Of a DNA stretch of 64,000 nt, positions 35,810 through 45,370 are shown piece after piece. Under the pieces are notes generated by a model. The model ran no database searches, had not been told where the DNA came from, and saw nothing but the letters and a program-made list of their open reading frames with translations. Both the position numbers and the translations under genes were made by a program. Source of the stretch: Actinoplanes aureus (GTDB taxonomy: Bacteria > Actinomycetota > Actinomycetes > Mycobacteriales > Micromonosporaceae); the NCBI RefSeq assembly GCF_015704865.1, contig NZ_JADQTO010000010.1, positions 1 to 64,000 of the forward strand. The letters run 5' to 3'. How positions within the stretch are numbered: the stretch's first letter is position 1; each line of letters opens with the position of its first letter.

Positions 35810-37969
35810 ATGGATCTGGACCGCCGCGCCGCGCTCACCTCCGGCAGCGACACCTGGCACACCACCGGCGACGACGGGCTGCCCGCGCTGACCCTCGCGG
35901 ACGGTCCGCACGGGGTCCGGCGGGCACGCGAAGGCGGCGACGCACTCGGCATCGGCGACAGCATCCCGGCGACCTGCTACCCGCCCGCGGTGGCGCTCGG
36001 CTCGACCTGGAACCCGGACCTGGTGCGGCGGGTCGGGCGGGCCCTCGGCAGCGAGGCCCGCGCGCTCGGGGTCGATGTGCTGCTCGGTCCGGGCATGAAC
36101 ATCAAGCGGTCGCCGCTGGGCGGGCGCAACTTCGAATACTTCGCCGAGGATCCGCACCTGACCGGGGTGCTCGCGGCCGCCATGGTCGAGGGCATCCAGT
36201 CGGCCGGAGTCGGGGCCTGCGTGAAGCACTTCGCGGTGAACAACCAGGAGAGCGACCGGATGCGGATCAGCGCCGAGGTCGACGAGCGGGCCCTGCGCGA
36301 GGTCTACCTCGCCGGGTTCGAGCATGTGGTGCGTACCGCCCGGCCGTGGGCGCTGATGAGCGCGTACAACCGGGTCAACGGGGTGCCGGCCAGCGAGAAC
36401 TCCTGGCTGCTGACCGACGTGCTGCGCGGCGAGTGGGGTTTCGACGGCGTGGTCGTCTCGGACTGGGGTGCGGTCAGCGATCGGGTCGCCGCGGTCCGGG
36501 CCGGCTGTGACGTGGAGATGCCGCCGACCGGCACCGATCACCTGATCGCTTCGGCGGTCCGCGGCGGCACCCTCGACGCGGCCGTACTGAACCGGGTCCG
36601 CTCCCGGCTCGCGCTGCTGCACCAGCGAGTCAGCTCGTCCACCGGTGTGCGAGCCGGCGATTCGCCGGCCCGGCAGGCCGCCACCGAAGCGGCCGTGCTG
36701 CTCAAGAACGACGGCGCCATCCTGCCGCTCGTCGATCCGGGACGGCTCGCGGTGGTCGGCGAGCTGGCCCGCACTCCTCGCTACCAGGGGGGCGGCTCCT
36801 CGCGGGTGGTGCCCACCGCTCTGTCGTCCGTCCTGGAGGCGCTGGTCGACAGGCTCGGCGACGCCATCACCTTCGCCCCCGGCTACGGCGGCCCCTCCCC
36901 CGAGGAGCTGATCACCGAGGCGCTCAACGCGGCCCAGGGCGCGGACGCCGTGGTGCTGGTGCTCGGCCTCGCCGAGAACGCCGAGTCGGAGGGCTTCGAC
37001 CGTGCCACGATCGCGCTGCCCGGCGACCAGTTGCGCCTGCTCGCGCGGCTCGCCGAGGTCAATTCGAACATCGTGGTGGTGCTGGCCAACGGCGGCGTGG
37101 TGTCGGTGGCGGAATGGCGCGACCAGGCCCGCGCGATCCTCGAGGGCTGGCTGCCGGGCCAGGCCGGCGGGGAGGCCCTCGCGGATCTGCTGCTCGGCGT
37201 ACATTCCCCGTCCGGGCGCCTGGCCGAGACCATCCCGCTGCGTCTGGCCGACCACCCCAGCCACCTGCACTTCCCCGGTCGTGACGGGCAGGTCGTCTAC
37301 GGCGAGAGCGTCTACGTCGGCTACCGGCACTTCGACACCCTCGGCGTGCCGGTCGCCTACCCGTTCGGGCACGGCCTGACCTACACCACCTTCGAATACT
37401 CCGACCTGAGCATCACCGAGATCGGCGACCTGCGCTGGGAGATCGGCTGCACGATCACCAACACCGGGGAACGCGCCGGGCAGGAGGTGGTTCAGCTCTA
37501 CACCGGCCTCTCCGAGGCCGCGCCCAGCCGGCCGCGCAGCGTCCTGCGCGGCTTCGCCAAGGTCAACATCGAGCCCGGGCAGGCGCGGCACGTGACACTC
37601 ACGCTCACCGGGCGAGACCTGGCCGTCTGGGACGTACGCCACCAGCGCTGGACCGTCGACGCCGGCACCTACGAGATCCGGGTCGGCGCCTCCTCCCGGG
37701 ACATCCGCCTCACCGGCGAACTGCACACCGGCGGCGACGGGTTCCGGCCCCCGTTGACCGCCACCTCCACCGTCGGCGAGTGGCGCGCCCACCCGGTCGG
37801 CGGACCGCTGCTCGGCCGGGTCCTCCAGCAGGCCCGGGCCGGGCGGACCACCGAGATCGCCCCCGAACTGCTGCGCATGGTCGACGGCATGCCGCTGATC
37901 ACCCTGCGCACCTTCGGTCTCGGCCTCACCCCGGACGTCATCGCCGCCCTCGTTGACCAGACCCGTTAA
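35810..37969 (+). CDS. GH3 beta-glycosidase
   Basis: A 719-residue GH3 enzyme without a signal peptide, so cytoplasmic. The N-terminal barrel carries LLGPGMNIKRSPLGGRNFEYF, CVKHFAVNNQE and the nucleophile Asp218 in VVSDWGA. The (alpha/beta)6 domain follows with the likely acid/base segment EGFDRA. A fibronectin-III-like domain sits near the C-terminus (ITNTGERAGQEVVQLY). This layout is that of beta-glucosidases/beta-xylosidases. It heads the plus-strand side of the TetR-type palindrome and is followed nine bases later by GH1. Confidence 0.9.
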   Translation: MDLDRRAALTSGSDTWHTTGDDGLPALTLADGPHGVRRAREGGDALGIGDSIPATCYPPAVALGSTWNPDLVRRVGRALGSEARALGVDVLLGPGMNIKRSPLGGRNFEYFAEDPHLTGVLAAAMVEGIQSAGVGACVKHFAVNNQESDRMRISAEVDERALREVYLAGFEHVVRTARPWALMSAYNRVNGVPASENSWLLTDVLRGEWGFDGVVVSDWGAVSDRVAAVRAGCDVEMPPTGTDHLIASAVRGGTLDAAVLNRVRSRLALLHQRVSSSTGVRAGDSPARQAATEAAVLLKNDGAILPLVDPGRLAVVGELARTPRYQGGGSSRVVPTALSSVLEALVDRLGDAITFAPGYGGPSPEELITEALNAAQGADAVVLVLGLAENAESEGFDRATIALPGDQLRLLARLAEVNSNIVVVLANGGVVSVAEWRDQARAILEGWLPGQAGGEALADLLLGVHSPSGRLAETIPLRLADHPSHLHFPGRDGQVVYGESVYVGYRHFDTLGVPVAYPFGHGLTYTTFEYSDLSITEIGDLRWEIGCTITNTGERAGQEVVQLYTGLSEAAPSRPRSVLRGFAKVNIEPGQARHVTLTLTGRDLAVWDVRHQRWTVDAGTYEIRVGASSRDIRLTGELHTGGDGFRPPLTATSTVGEWRAHPVGGPLLGRVLQQARAGRTTEIAPELLRMVDGMPLITLRTFGLGLTPDVIAALVDQTR

Positions 37970-37978
37970 GGATCATTC

Positions 37979-39148
37979 GTGCCCGTACCCGTTCCCCCCT
38001 CGTTCCTCTGGGGTGCCGCGACCTCGCCGCACCAGGTGGAAGGCAACAACACCGCCAGCGACCTGTGGGCCATCGAGAACCTGCCCGGCTCGCCGCTGCC
38101 GGAACGCAGCGGCGACGCCTGCGACCACTACCACCGCTGGCGCGAGGACCTCGACATCCTGCGCGACCTCGGCCTGAACGCCTACCGGTTCGGCATCGAG
38201 TGGGCCCGGGTCGAGCCGGCGGCCGGCCACATCTCCCGGGCGGCGCTCGACCACTACCGGCGGATGATCGACGGCTGTCTGGAGCGCGGTGTCACCCCGG
38301 TGGTCACCCTGCACCACTTCACCTCGCCCGCCTGGTTCCGCCACGGCGGCGGGTGGACCGGTGCGGACGGCATCCAGCGGTTCGCCGGCTATGTGCGCGC
38401 GGTCCGGCCGATCCTCGACGGTGTGCCGTGGGTGGTGACGATCAACGAGCCGAACATGCTGGCCATGGTGGCGGCCCGGCTGCACCACGACGCCCCGGAC
38501 CTGGTCGCCGGGGCGCTGCCGCCGCCGGACCAGCGGATCGCCGAGGCGCTGATCGCCGCCCACCACGCGGCCCGTGCGGAGTTGGGTTCGCTGGCCAGTG
38601 GCTGGACCGTCGCCAACCAGACCTTCCACGCCGCGCCCGGCGCCGAGTCCCACGCCGAGGAGTGGGCGTGGTCGCGTGAGGACCAGTTCCTAGACGCCGC
38701 CCGCGAGGACGATTTCATCGGCGTGCAGGCGTACACCCGGGTGGTGATCGGCCCGGACGGGCCGCTGCCGGCCGACCCGGCGGCGCGCCGCACCCAGAAC
38801 GGCTGGGAGTTCTATCCCGGCGCGCTGGAAGCCGCGGTCCGGCACACCGCGAAGCGGGTGCCGGTGCCGATCCTGGTCACCGAGAACGGCATCGCCACCG
38901 CCGACGACCGGGAACGCCGCGAATACACCGAACAGGCCCTCGCCGGCCTCGGCCGGGCCGTCTCCGACGGCGTCGACGTACGCGGCTACCTGCACTGGTC
39001 CCTGCTGGACAACTATGAGTGGGGCTCCTGGGCGCACACTTTCGGCCTGGTCGCCGTCGACCGGCAGACGTTCCACCGCACGGTGAAGCCCAGCGCCCGC
39101 TGGTACGGCGAGCTGGCCCGCGCGGGCTTCCTGCCCGGAGCGCCCTGA
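37979..39148 (+). CDS. GH1 beta-glycosidase
   Basis: A 389-residue GH1 enzyme with no signal peptide. It starts FLWGAATSPHQVEGNN, the family signature near the N-terminus. The acid/base is Glu157 in INEPN and the nucleophile is Glu302 in VTENG. The aglycone region LHWSLLDNYEWGSW is intact. The length is slightly short of the 440-480 residues common in GH1, with shorter loops in the middle. The GTG start lies nine bases after the GH3 stop, so both are made from one transcript. Together they should hydrolyse imported beta-linked disaccharides to monosaccharides. Confidence 0.9.
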   Translation: MPVPVPPSFLWGAATSPHQVEGNNTASDLWAIENLPGSPLPERSGDACDHYHRWREDLDILRDLGLNAYRFGIEWARVEPAAGHISRAALDHYRRMIDGCLERGVTPVVTLHHFTSPAWFRHGGGWTGADGIQRFAGYVRAVRPILDGVPWVVTINEPNMLAMVAARLHHDAPDLVAGALPPPDQRIAEALIAAHHAARAELGSLASGWTVANQTFHAAPGAESHAEEWAWSREDQFLDAAREDDFIGVQAYTRVVIGPDGPLPADPAARRTQNGWEFYPGALEAAVRHTAKRVPVPILVTENGIATADDRERREYTEQALAGLGRAVSDGVDVRGYLHWSLLDNYEWGSWAHTFGLVAVDRQTFHRTVKPSARWYGELARAGFLPGAP

Positions 39149-39158
39149 GCCGGGACGG

Positions 39159-42100
39159 CTAGTCCCCGGAACGGTCCCGCAGCCGCGTGCGCAACTCCGC
39201 CCGGATGTCCTCGGTCTGCCCGGGGTAGATGTGTGCCAGTACGCCGCAGCATCGAACGGCCGCGGCCGGGTTCTGGGCGAGTTCGAGCACCAGCCGGATG
39301 ACGAGACCCTGCCGGGCCGCGTGGTCGGTGACATCGCGAAGTTCGGCGAGCACCTCGAGCAGCCCGCTCTCGCGGCCCTGGGTGATGAGATCGAGCGCGT
39401 CGGCCGCGACGATCCCGCCAGACCGTAGGCCGGCAATGACGATGTGCAGTGCCGCAAGGGATTGCCGGTCGGCGGACTGGATCCGCTGGGCCAGTGACGT
39501 CGCCTCGTCGAGGATGGTGCGACTGGTGTCCGCGTGGTCGTGGACCGCGGCCTCGACGCTGAGCTCGCACAACCGGGTGATCACATCGGCGTTGTTCTCG
39601 TCGGCCAGGATGTCCCAGCCGTAGAGGCCGTACTGGTGTCCTTGTCGCTGGTAGCTGTCCATCCTCCCGAGGAGGGAGAAACTGTCGGTATCCGAATCCC
39701 GGGCCGCCTGCCACGCCTCGCCCGCACGCCGTTCACCGTCGATCACCAGGTCGGCCGCTCCGAGACGTGCCGCGTCCATCGCGATCTGGAAATAGTGCTG
39801 GCTCAGGTCCACCCAGCTCGTGATCTCAGGGTCGTCCGCCAGCGAACCAAGCCTGGTACGAAGCGCGTCGACGTCGTGCGCGGGAGTCGGTACCGCGGCA
39901 TCCCGCCCCGTCCAGGGCAGTTCGTAGATGATCGTCCAGTCCGATTCGATGGTGCGCCGCTCCGGCGCGGCACCGGTCGCGTCGTCGAGCGCTTCCCGGA
40001 TGGACTTCGTGTTCGCCGAGGCATCGTGCAGGAGAACGCGCACCGCCGCGCCGACGTCGTCCTCGGGGAGGCCGGGACCACCGACCGGCTCCAGAGCCCA
40101 CCGAAGCCGCGCGTGCACCACCTCCCGGAAGGCGGGCCGCAGCTGATGCGAGTATTCCTGGATCGTGCCCAGGCAGATCTCGTAGACCTCCGGCCGCCGG
40201 GCGAGCCATGCCGCCCGGGCCACCACGGTGAGCGCCTCGAAGCCGTCCACGTTGTCGATCCGGGCCGGCACGCTCCCGGACAGTCGCATGACGCGGTCCG
40301 CATAGCCAAACGCCCGATCGATGTCGTTCTGCAGCGCCAGCTCCCGCACCGAGGCGAGATGGAGGCCGCGCGCGCATACTCCATGGAAGTAGCTGTCATG
40401 AAGACGATCCCCGCCCTCGTGCTGGAGCAGCCCGCGTGATCGCTGGTCGATGCCGGCACGCGCCACCGCATCGCCCATCGGGGTGAGGTATCCGAGCCGG
40501 CGGGCGGTGGCCGCCACGGCGAGCCAGCACCAGGGCTGAGTGATCACATCCGCCCGGCTGGACTCGCTCTCGGCGAGCGCGCGGTCGAACAGACGGGATG
40601 CCTCCTGAGCATCCTCGAGCTGGCCGCGGTACTCGGCATGAGCCAGGAGGACCGACGCACGGGCGTACGGGCCGGTGGCGGAACCGTCCTCGCCGACGAG
40701 CGCCATCGCCTGGCCCATTTCGCCGATCAGGGCCAACGCCTTGGCCCGGTAGATCATCGACTCGGAGCCGGCCGACCAGGGCGCCAGCCGCTTTCCCTGC
40801 AACTCGGCGGCGGAATCCCGGCACAGCTCGACCGCCTTCAGGTATGCACGGCTGTCCAGCGCGGCGTCGATGACGCCCTGCCGGACCCGACCACGCATGA
40901 GCAGGCCCTTGATCGCCGCGCAGGTGACGCGGGCCGCCGCGAACAGCCGCCGCGAGACCAGATGCGCGGCCAACGCCGGCTGCCCCCACTCGGCGAGCAC
41001 CCGCGCGGCGACGCTCAAGCTGCGCTGCGGATCGCTGGCCGCCGTCGTGCTGAGCAGTACCGCACCGAGGTCCTCGAAGTCGCCGGTCAGCGGGCCTGGG
41101 CCGCGCTCGAGCACGTCGTCCAGGATCCGGGAGCGGTCCGGGCCGGTTCCCGCGTGTGCGGCGATGTGCAGCTCCGACAGCGTCCGTGACTCCCCCGTCC
41201 GCTGCGCCGCCAAGCGCACGGCGGTCGCGACGTCATGGCGACTCAGGTACTCCGCCGGGGTCGTGCTGTGCTCGCCCAAGGAAAGCAGCAGCGCCACTGC
41301 GGTTCTCGCGTCGCCGGCCCCGAGGGCTCCCTGGACGGCCAGGAGAATCGTTGCCGACGCGGAAGCGCCGATGCTCTCCTGGGCCGCCAGGAACTCCGTG
41401 CAGCGAGCTGTCTCCACCAGCTGCGCGAGCAGGCCGCCGTGCATCAGATGGAACGGCAGGTGAGCCAGCGCGTACGGATCTCGCACCGGGTCCTCGCCGA
41501 GGAGATACCGGGCGAGCCGCGCATGGGCTTCGGTCGGATAGACCTGGTACACCTCATCGTTCAGCAGGAACTCGGCGAACGAGCGGTGATAGACGCGGAC
41601 GGTCCCCGTCGCGGTGGCCGGCGCGAACGGCCGCAGCATATGCAGCACGTCGTCGACCTCGGACTCGCTCTGCCCGGTCGCGCCGCAGATCTGGCCCGGG
41701 CTCAGACCGTCGCCCCGGCTGACCGCGAGCAGTCCCAGAACGGGCCGATACCGCAACCGCCAGTCCGAGCTGCTCACCTCCGGCGCCAGCTCGCGGGACA
41801 GGTACGTGCGGTACACGCCGGGGAGACCCGCCGGCAGGGTTCCGGCGGCGGCATCCGTCGAGACGGTGACGTGACGGGCGTACAGGAAGAGCCCCTCGGC
41901 CGCCCGCACAGCCTTCCTGACCAGTCTGGATCGGTCCTGCTCCGGCACGTGCCGCAACCGCGCCTCGGTGTAGGAGACGAGATCGGGATCCACCTCGTAG
42001 GGGCAGTCCTCGACCAGATCCAGGCGATCCGCGATGATCCGCTGCCGTACCCGCTCCTCGCCGGACTTGGCGGTGACGATGAACCGCAGTCCGGGTGCCG

Positions 42101-42644
42101 GTTCCCTCGCCACGTGCGCCAGGAGGCTCACCAGATTGTGGTGCTCGTCAAAGGCGAGCGACTCGTCGACGGCGTCGACGAGAACGATCCCGGTCACCTC
42201 ACACCGTCGCAGCGGGACCCGGATGATCTGCTCGAACGCGGAGTGTGCGGAGAGCCCGGACAGTTCGACTCTCTCGATGACCAGGCCCTGCTGCACGGAG
42301 CCGGAACCGGCGTACCCGGTATAGACCCGGCCCTCGAACCGATGTCCCCACTGCGACGTGCTGTCCAGCAGCGCCCGGGCGTACGCCTCGCTACCCGCCG
42401 CCAGCGCCTCGGCGAGCGCGGCCACGAACTGGAGCGGATTCTGCGTGGAGTCGCGCCGCCAGTCACAGAAGTGCTGATAGCGGACGTCGGGGAGATCGGC
42501 GAGCTGACCGGCCACCGTGGTCTTCCCCGAGCCTGGAGCACCGGTTATGAGCAGGGTCGCGGTGCCACCCTCGGCGAGCCACCGCTGGACGCCCGCGACG
42601 ACCCACCCACGGGGTACGAGTTCACTCTCCGGCTGATCGTCCAT
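39159..42644 (-). CDS. Large STAND-type NTPase (NACHT/AAA-like) with helical-repeat C-terminus
   Basis: A 1161-residue protein starting at ATG 42644. The P-loop LITGAPGSGKTT is right at the N-terminus (Lys41), and GIVLVDAVDES gives Walker B (Asp157, then Asp160-Glu161). A winged-helix-like segment follows (about 320-370). The C-terminal 750 residues are all-helical and repeat-like (TPR/ARM type), as in STAND proteins that sense ligands. No effector domain is fused at the N-terminus, which is unusual. The gene overlaps the end of a small two-helix membrane protein by 23 bases, so the effector may act in trans. It may be a defence or signalling switch; the exact family is not recognised. Confidence 0.75.
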   Translation of the reverse strand: MDDQPESELVPRGWVVAGVQRWLAEGGTATLLITGAPGSGKTTVAGQLADLPDVRYQHFCDWRRDSTQNPLQFVAALAEALAAGSEAYARALLDSTSQWGHRFEGRVYTGYAGSGSVQQGLVIERVELSGLSAHSAFEQIIRVPLRRCEVTGIVLVDAVDESLAFDEHHNLVSLLAHVAREPAPGLRFIVTAKSGEERVRQRIIADRLDLVEDCPYEVDPDLVSYTEARLRHVPEQDRSRLVRKAVRAAEGLFLYARHVTVSTDAAAGTLPAGLPGVYRTYLSRELAPEVSSSDWRLRYRPVLGLLAVSRGDGLSPGQICGATGQSESEVDDVLHMLRPFAPATATGTVRVYHRSFAEFLLNDEVYQVYPTEAHARLARYLLGEDPVRDPYALAHLPFHLMHGGLLAQLVETARCTEFLAAQESIGASASATILLAVQGALGAGDARTAVALLLSLGEHSTTPAEYLSRHDVATAVRLAAQRTGESRTLSELHIAAHAGTGPDRSRILDDVLERGPGPLTGDFEDLGAVLLSTTAASDPQRSLSVAARVLAEWGQPALAAHLVSRRLFAAARVTCAAIKGLLMRGRVRQGVIDAALDSRAYLKAVELCRDSAAELQGKRLAPWSAGSESMIYRAKALALIGEMGQAMALVGEDGSATGPYARASVLLAHAEYRGQLEDAQEASRLFDRALAESESSRADVITQPWCWLAVAATARRLGYLTPMGDAVARAGIDQRSRGLLQHEGGDRLHDSYFHGVCARGLHLASVRELALQNDIDRAFGYADRVMRLSGSVPARIDNVDGFEALTVVARAAWLARRPEVYEICLGTIQEYSHQLRPAFREVVHARLRWALEPVGGPGLPEDDVGAAVRVLLHDASANTKSIREALDDATGAAPERRTIESDWTIIYELPWTGRDAAVPTPAHDVDALRTRLGSLADDPEITSWVDLSQHYFQIAMDAARLGAADLVIDGERRAGEAWQAARDSDTDSFSLLGRMDSYQRQGHQYGLYGWDILADENNADVITRLCELSVEAAVHDHADTSRTILDEATSLAQRIQSADRQSLAALHIVIAGLRSGGIVAADALDLITQGRESGLLEVLAELRDVTDHAARQGLVIRLVLELAQNPAAAVRCCGVLAHIYPGQTEDIRAELRTRLRDRSGD

Positions 42645-42987
42645 CGCCGATTCGCAACCCGACCACCCGGCCGTTCTCGGCGACGTGCTCGACGACGGCG
42701 ACGCCGGAGACCCCGGCCGCCGGGACATCCGCGACCTGCGCGCCCGTCACCTCGCCATGAACGCGGCCGGCCCGCACGAATCCCGAAACGGCCGCCCGCT
42801 CCGGCGGCGACGACCGCATCCGGACGTAGTTCAGCAGCGCGAGGGTGAGCAGACCCGCGCCCGTGACGCACCAGAGGGCCACGGTGAGCACCGACGGATT
42901 GTCGGCGCCGGACAGCTCGGCCGCGGCAGTCACGGCACCCACCGTCCCGGTCGACAGGGCCAGCCAGAAGTTCGCACTCTTGATCAC
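42622..42987 (-). CDS. Small two-helix membrane protein coupled to the STAND NTPase
   Basis: A 121-residue protein from a GTG at 42987 preceded by GGGAGTG. It has two membrane helices at about residues 5-25 and 32-56. A soluble C-terminal part of about 60 residues has a beta-strand pattern with repeated V-x-G elements (RAGRVHGEVTGAQV). Similar V-x-G strands occur in small proteins or tails next to actinobacterial STAND NTPases. The coding region overlaps the NTPase start by 23 bases, which implies coupled translation. It may be the membrane effector or anchor of the NTPase. Function is inferred. Confidence 0.6.
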   Translation of the reverse strand: MIKSANFWLALSTGTVGAVTAAAELSGADNPSVLTVALWCVTGAGLLTLALLNYVRMRSSPPERAAVSGFVRAGRVHGEVTGAQVADVPAAGVSGVAVVEHVAENGRVVGLRIGDGRSAGE

Positions 42988-43073
42988 GGAGCACTCCCGG
43001 GATCTCTGACGTACACGGATCAAGCGCAGATCATTGCGCCGATCCTATCGACCTCTGACGATCATCGGCGCGG

Positions 43074-45203
43074 TCAGGGCGCCGGGAAGTCCTCGACCGG
43101 CCGGTCGCGCATGTAGTCGGCGAGTGTCTCGTACACCGCGGGGTTGACGATGCTGTGCGACATGCGGTCGGTGTGACTGGCCCAGTCCGGGTTGGCCAGG
43201 TAGCCGGCGACCACCAGCGAGCGCGTACCGACCACCAGGGCGGCGGTCTTGTCGCTGTCGGTGGTGCCGGTCTTGCCGAAGACCGGGTGGCCGACCACGC
43301 CGCGCACCTGCGGCGCGGTCGAGCCGGCGCAGGAGCCGAGCTGGGCCCGGTCGCCGACCGGGCAGCGGGCGGCGTCGAGTGCCTTGCGGGCCACCCCGGT
43401 GGTGGTCGCCTGGACGCAGTCGGGCCGGCCGGCGTCGACCCGGGTGCCGTCCGCCGTGGTGATGGACTCGACCGGGGTCGGCGCGCAGTACTTGCCGTCG
43501 GCTGCCAGGGTCGCGTACGCGTTGGCGATGTCCAGCGGTGTGGACGCGGAGACGCCCAGGGTGAAGGCGCCCCACTCGTGGGCCTGCTCCGGGTCGTTCG
43601 CCCGGGTGGCGTCGTCGGACGCCCGGAACTGCACGCCGAACCGTTTCGCCACGTCGACCACCTTCTCCGCGCCGACACGTTCCTGCAGCGGCACGAAGTA
43701 GGTGTTCACCGACCGGCCGAAGGCGGTCCACATGTTGAAGTTGCCGGCCTCGCTGGCCGAGGCGTTGCTCGGGCAGTAGTAGCCACCGCACCCGGGCGGG
43801 GCGGCCGAGTCGAGGTAGCCGGACTTGTAGCGCTGCGGCGAGTAGATCGTGGTGTCCAGGCCCAGGCCGGACTCCAGCGCGGCGACCATGGTGAACATCT
43901 TGAACACCGAGCCGGCCTGGTAACCGGCGACGTCCGCGCTGCCGGTGATGATCGGGTTGGTGGTGTTCGGATAGGTGCCGCGGATGCCCTCGTCGGCCTG
44001 CTCCGGGTTCGAGGAGAGCGGGTTCTGCGGGTCGTCCGCGTCGTCGATCTTGAACTTGCGGTTCGCCGCGAGGGCGCGGACCGCCCCGGTGCCGGGCTCG
44101 ACGGCGGCCAGCATCAGCGCGTTGGGGTCGGTGTCCTTCTGCCGCTCGGTGATCTCCTTGCGGGCGGCGGCCTGGGCGGTGACGTCCAGGGAGGTGACGA
44201 TCTGGTAGCCACCGCTCTTGAGCTGGCGGTCCCGCTCGTACGCCGTCGAGCCGAACGCGCTCTGGCCCAGCCACCAGCGGTAGAAGTAGTCGCAGAAGAA
44301 GCCCCACTGGTTCTTCGCCACCGAGACGCAGCCGCTGGTCGGGCGCTTGGTCTTGCGGGGAATCCCGGCCTTCTTCGCGGTGGCGGCCTCCGCGGCGGTG
44401 ATCTGCCCGATTTCCAGCATGTTGCCGATGATGTAGTCCCGCCGGTCCAGGGCCTGCGGATAACCGGTGTCGGTGGTGGGGTCGAACGCGGTCGGCGCCT
44501 TGACCATGCCGGCCAGCAGGGCGGACTCGGCCACGGTCAGCTCGGCCGGCTGCTTGCCGAAGTAGACCTGGCTGGCGGCACTGATGCCGTACGCACCGTT
44601 GCCGAACGGCGCCATGTTGAGATAGCGCTCGAGAATCTGTTCTTTGGTCAGTTCTTTCTCGACCTGGATCGCGTATTTCATCTCGGCGAGCTTGCGCGAC
44701 GCGGTGTCCTTGGTGGCGTTCACGACCTCCTGCGGATTGGTCGCCGAATAGGCCAGCGCCATCCGCACGTATTGCATGGTCAGCGTGGACGCACCCTGCC
44801 GCGCGCCGCCCTGGTTGTTGTTGACGAAAGCGCGGGCGATGCCTTTCAGATCGACGCCGTTGTGCTCGAAGAACTGGTGGTCCTCGGCCGCCACGATGGC
44901 GTCCCGCATGTGCTGCGAGACGCTGTCCAGCGGGACGTCGCTGCGGAACTCGTCGTACATGACCGCGATCTGTGTCCGGCCGTCGGCCGCGTAGACGCGC
45001 GAGACCTGCGGAGACGACTGCGCGACAAGCTCCGTGGGCAGCTCTTCCAGCTCCTCCGAGCCGGCCTTGGCGGCCAGGCCGGACATCGCGACGGCCGGGA
45101 ACGACGCGGCCGCGACCACCAGCCCGGCGAGCAGACCGCACAGGGTCAGCAGCACCGCGCTGCGGATGACACGATTCTCACGAAGCGGTTTGCCGGCAGT
45201 CAC
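43074..45203 (-). CDS. Class A penicillin-binding protein (transglycosylase/transpeptidase)
   Basis: A 709-residue peptidoglycan synthase. After one N-terminal membrane helix (about residues 13-40) comes the GT51 transglycosylase, with Glu107 in AAEDHQFFEHNG and the conserved ASTLTMQYVRM and KELTKEQILERYLN. The transpeptidase domain has SxxK (Ser432, Lys435 in AGSVFKMF), SVN and KTGTT. A Cys-containing linker between the two domains (SGCVSVAKNQWGFFCDYF) is typical of actinobacterial PonA-type proteins. The start is a GTG. It polymerises and cross-links glycan strands at the membrane. Monocistronic. Confidence 0.92.
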   Translation of the reverse strand: MTAGKPLRENRVIRSAVLLTLCGLLAGLVVAAASFPAVAMSGLAAKAGSEELEELPTELVAQSSPQVSRVYAADGRTQIAVMYDEFRSDVPLDSVSQHMRDAIVAAEDHQFFEHNGVDLKGIARAFVNNNQGGARQGASTLTMQYVRMALAYSATNPQEVVNATKDTASRKLAEMKYAIQVEKELTKEQILERYLNMAPFGNGAYGISAASQVYFGKQPAELTVAESALLAGMVKAPTAFDPTTDTGYPQALDRRDYIIGNMLEIGQITAAEAATAKKAGIPRKTKRPTSGCVSVAKNQWGFFCDYFYRWWLGQSAFGSTAYERDRQLKSGGYQIVTSLDVTAQAAARKEITERQKDTDPNALMLAAVEPGTGAVRALAANRKFKIDDADDPQNPLSSNPEQADEGIRGTYPNTTNPIITGSADVAGYQAGSVFKMFTMVAALESGLGLDTTIYSPQRYKSGYLDSAAPPGCGGYYCPSNASASEAGNFNMWTAFGRSVNTYFVPLQERVGAEKVVDVAKRFGVQFRASDDATRANDPEQAHEWGAFTLGVSASTPLDIANAYATLAADGKYCAPTPVESITTADGTRVDAGRPDCVQATTTGVARKALDAARCPVGDRAQLGSCAGSTAPQVRGVVGHPVFGKTGTTDSDKTAALVVGTRSLVVAGYLANPDWASHTDRMSHSIVNPAVYETLADYMRDRPVEDFPAP

Positions 45204-45370
45204 CCGACCCAGGCTAACGAGCCCGTCAGACGGTCCGAAGGATAAGGGGAATTCGTCACACGCGGGTGGCGGATGGTGCGAACCGCGGCGACCAGCTAGG
45301 GTGCGCTGCCGTGCGACATCGGTAAAGTGGTCGGGGCCTGCATGAGTCTCGACCCATTCCGGGACACCTC

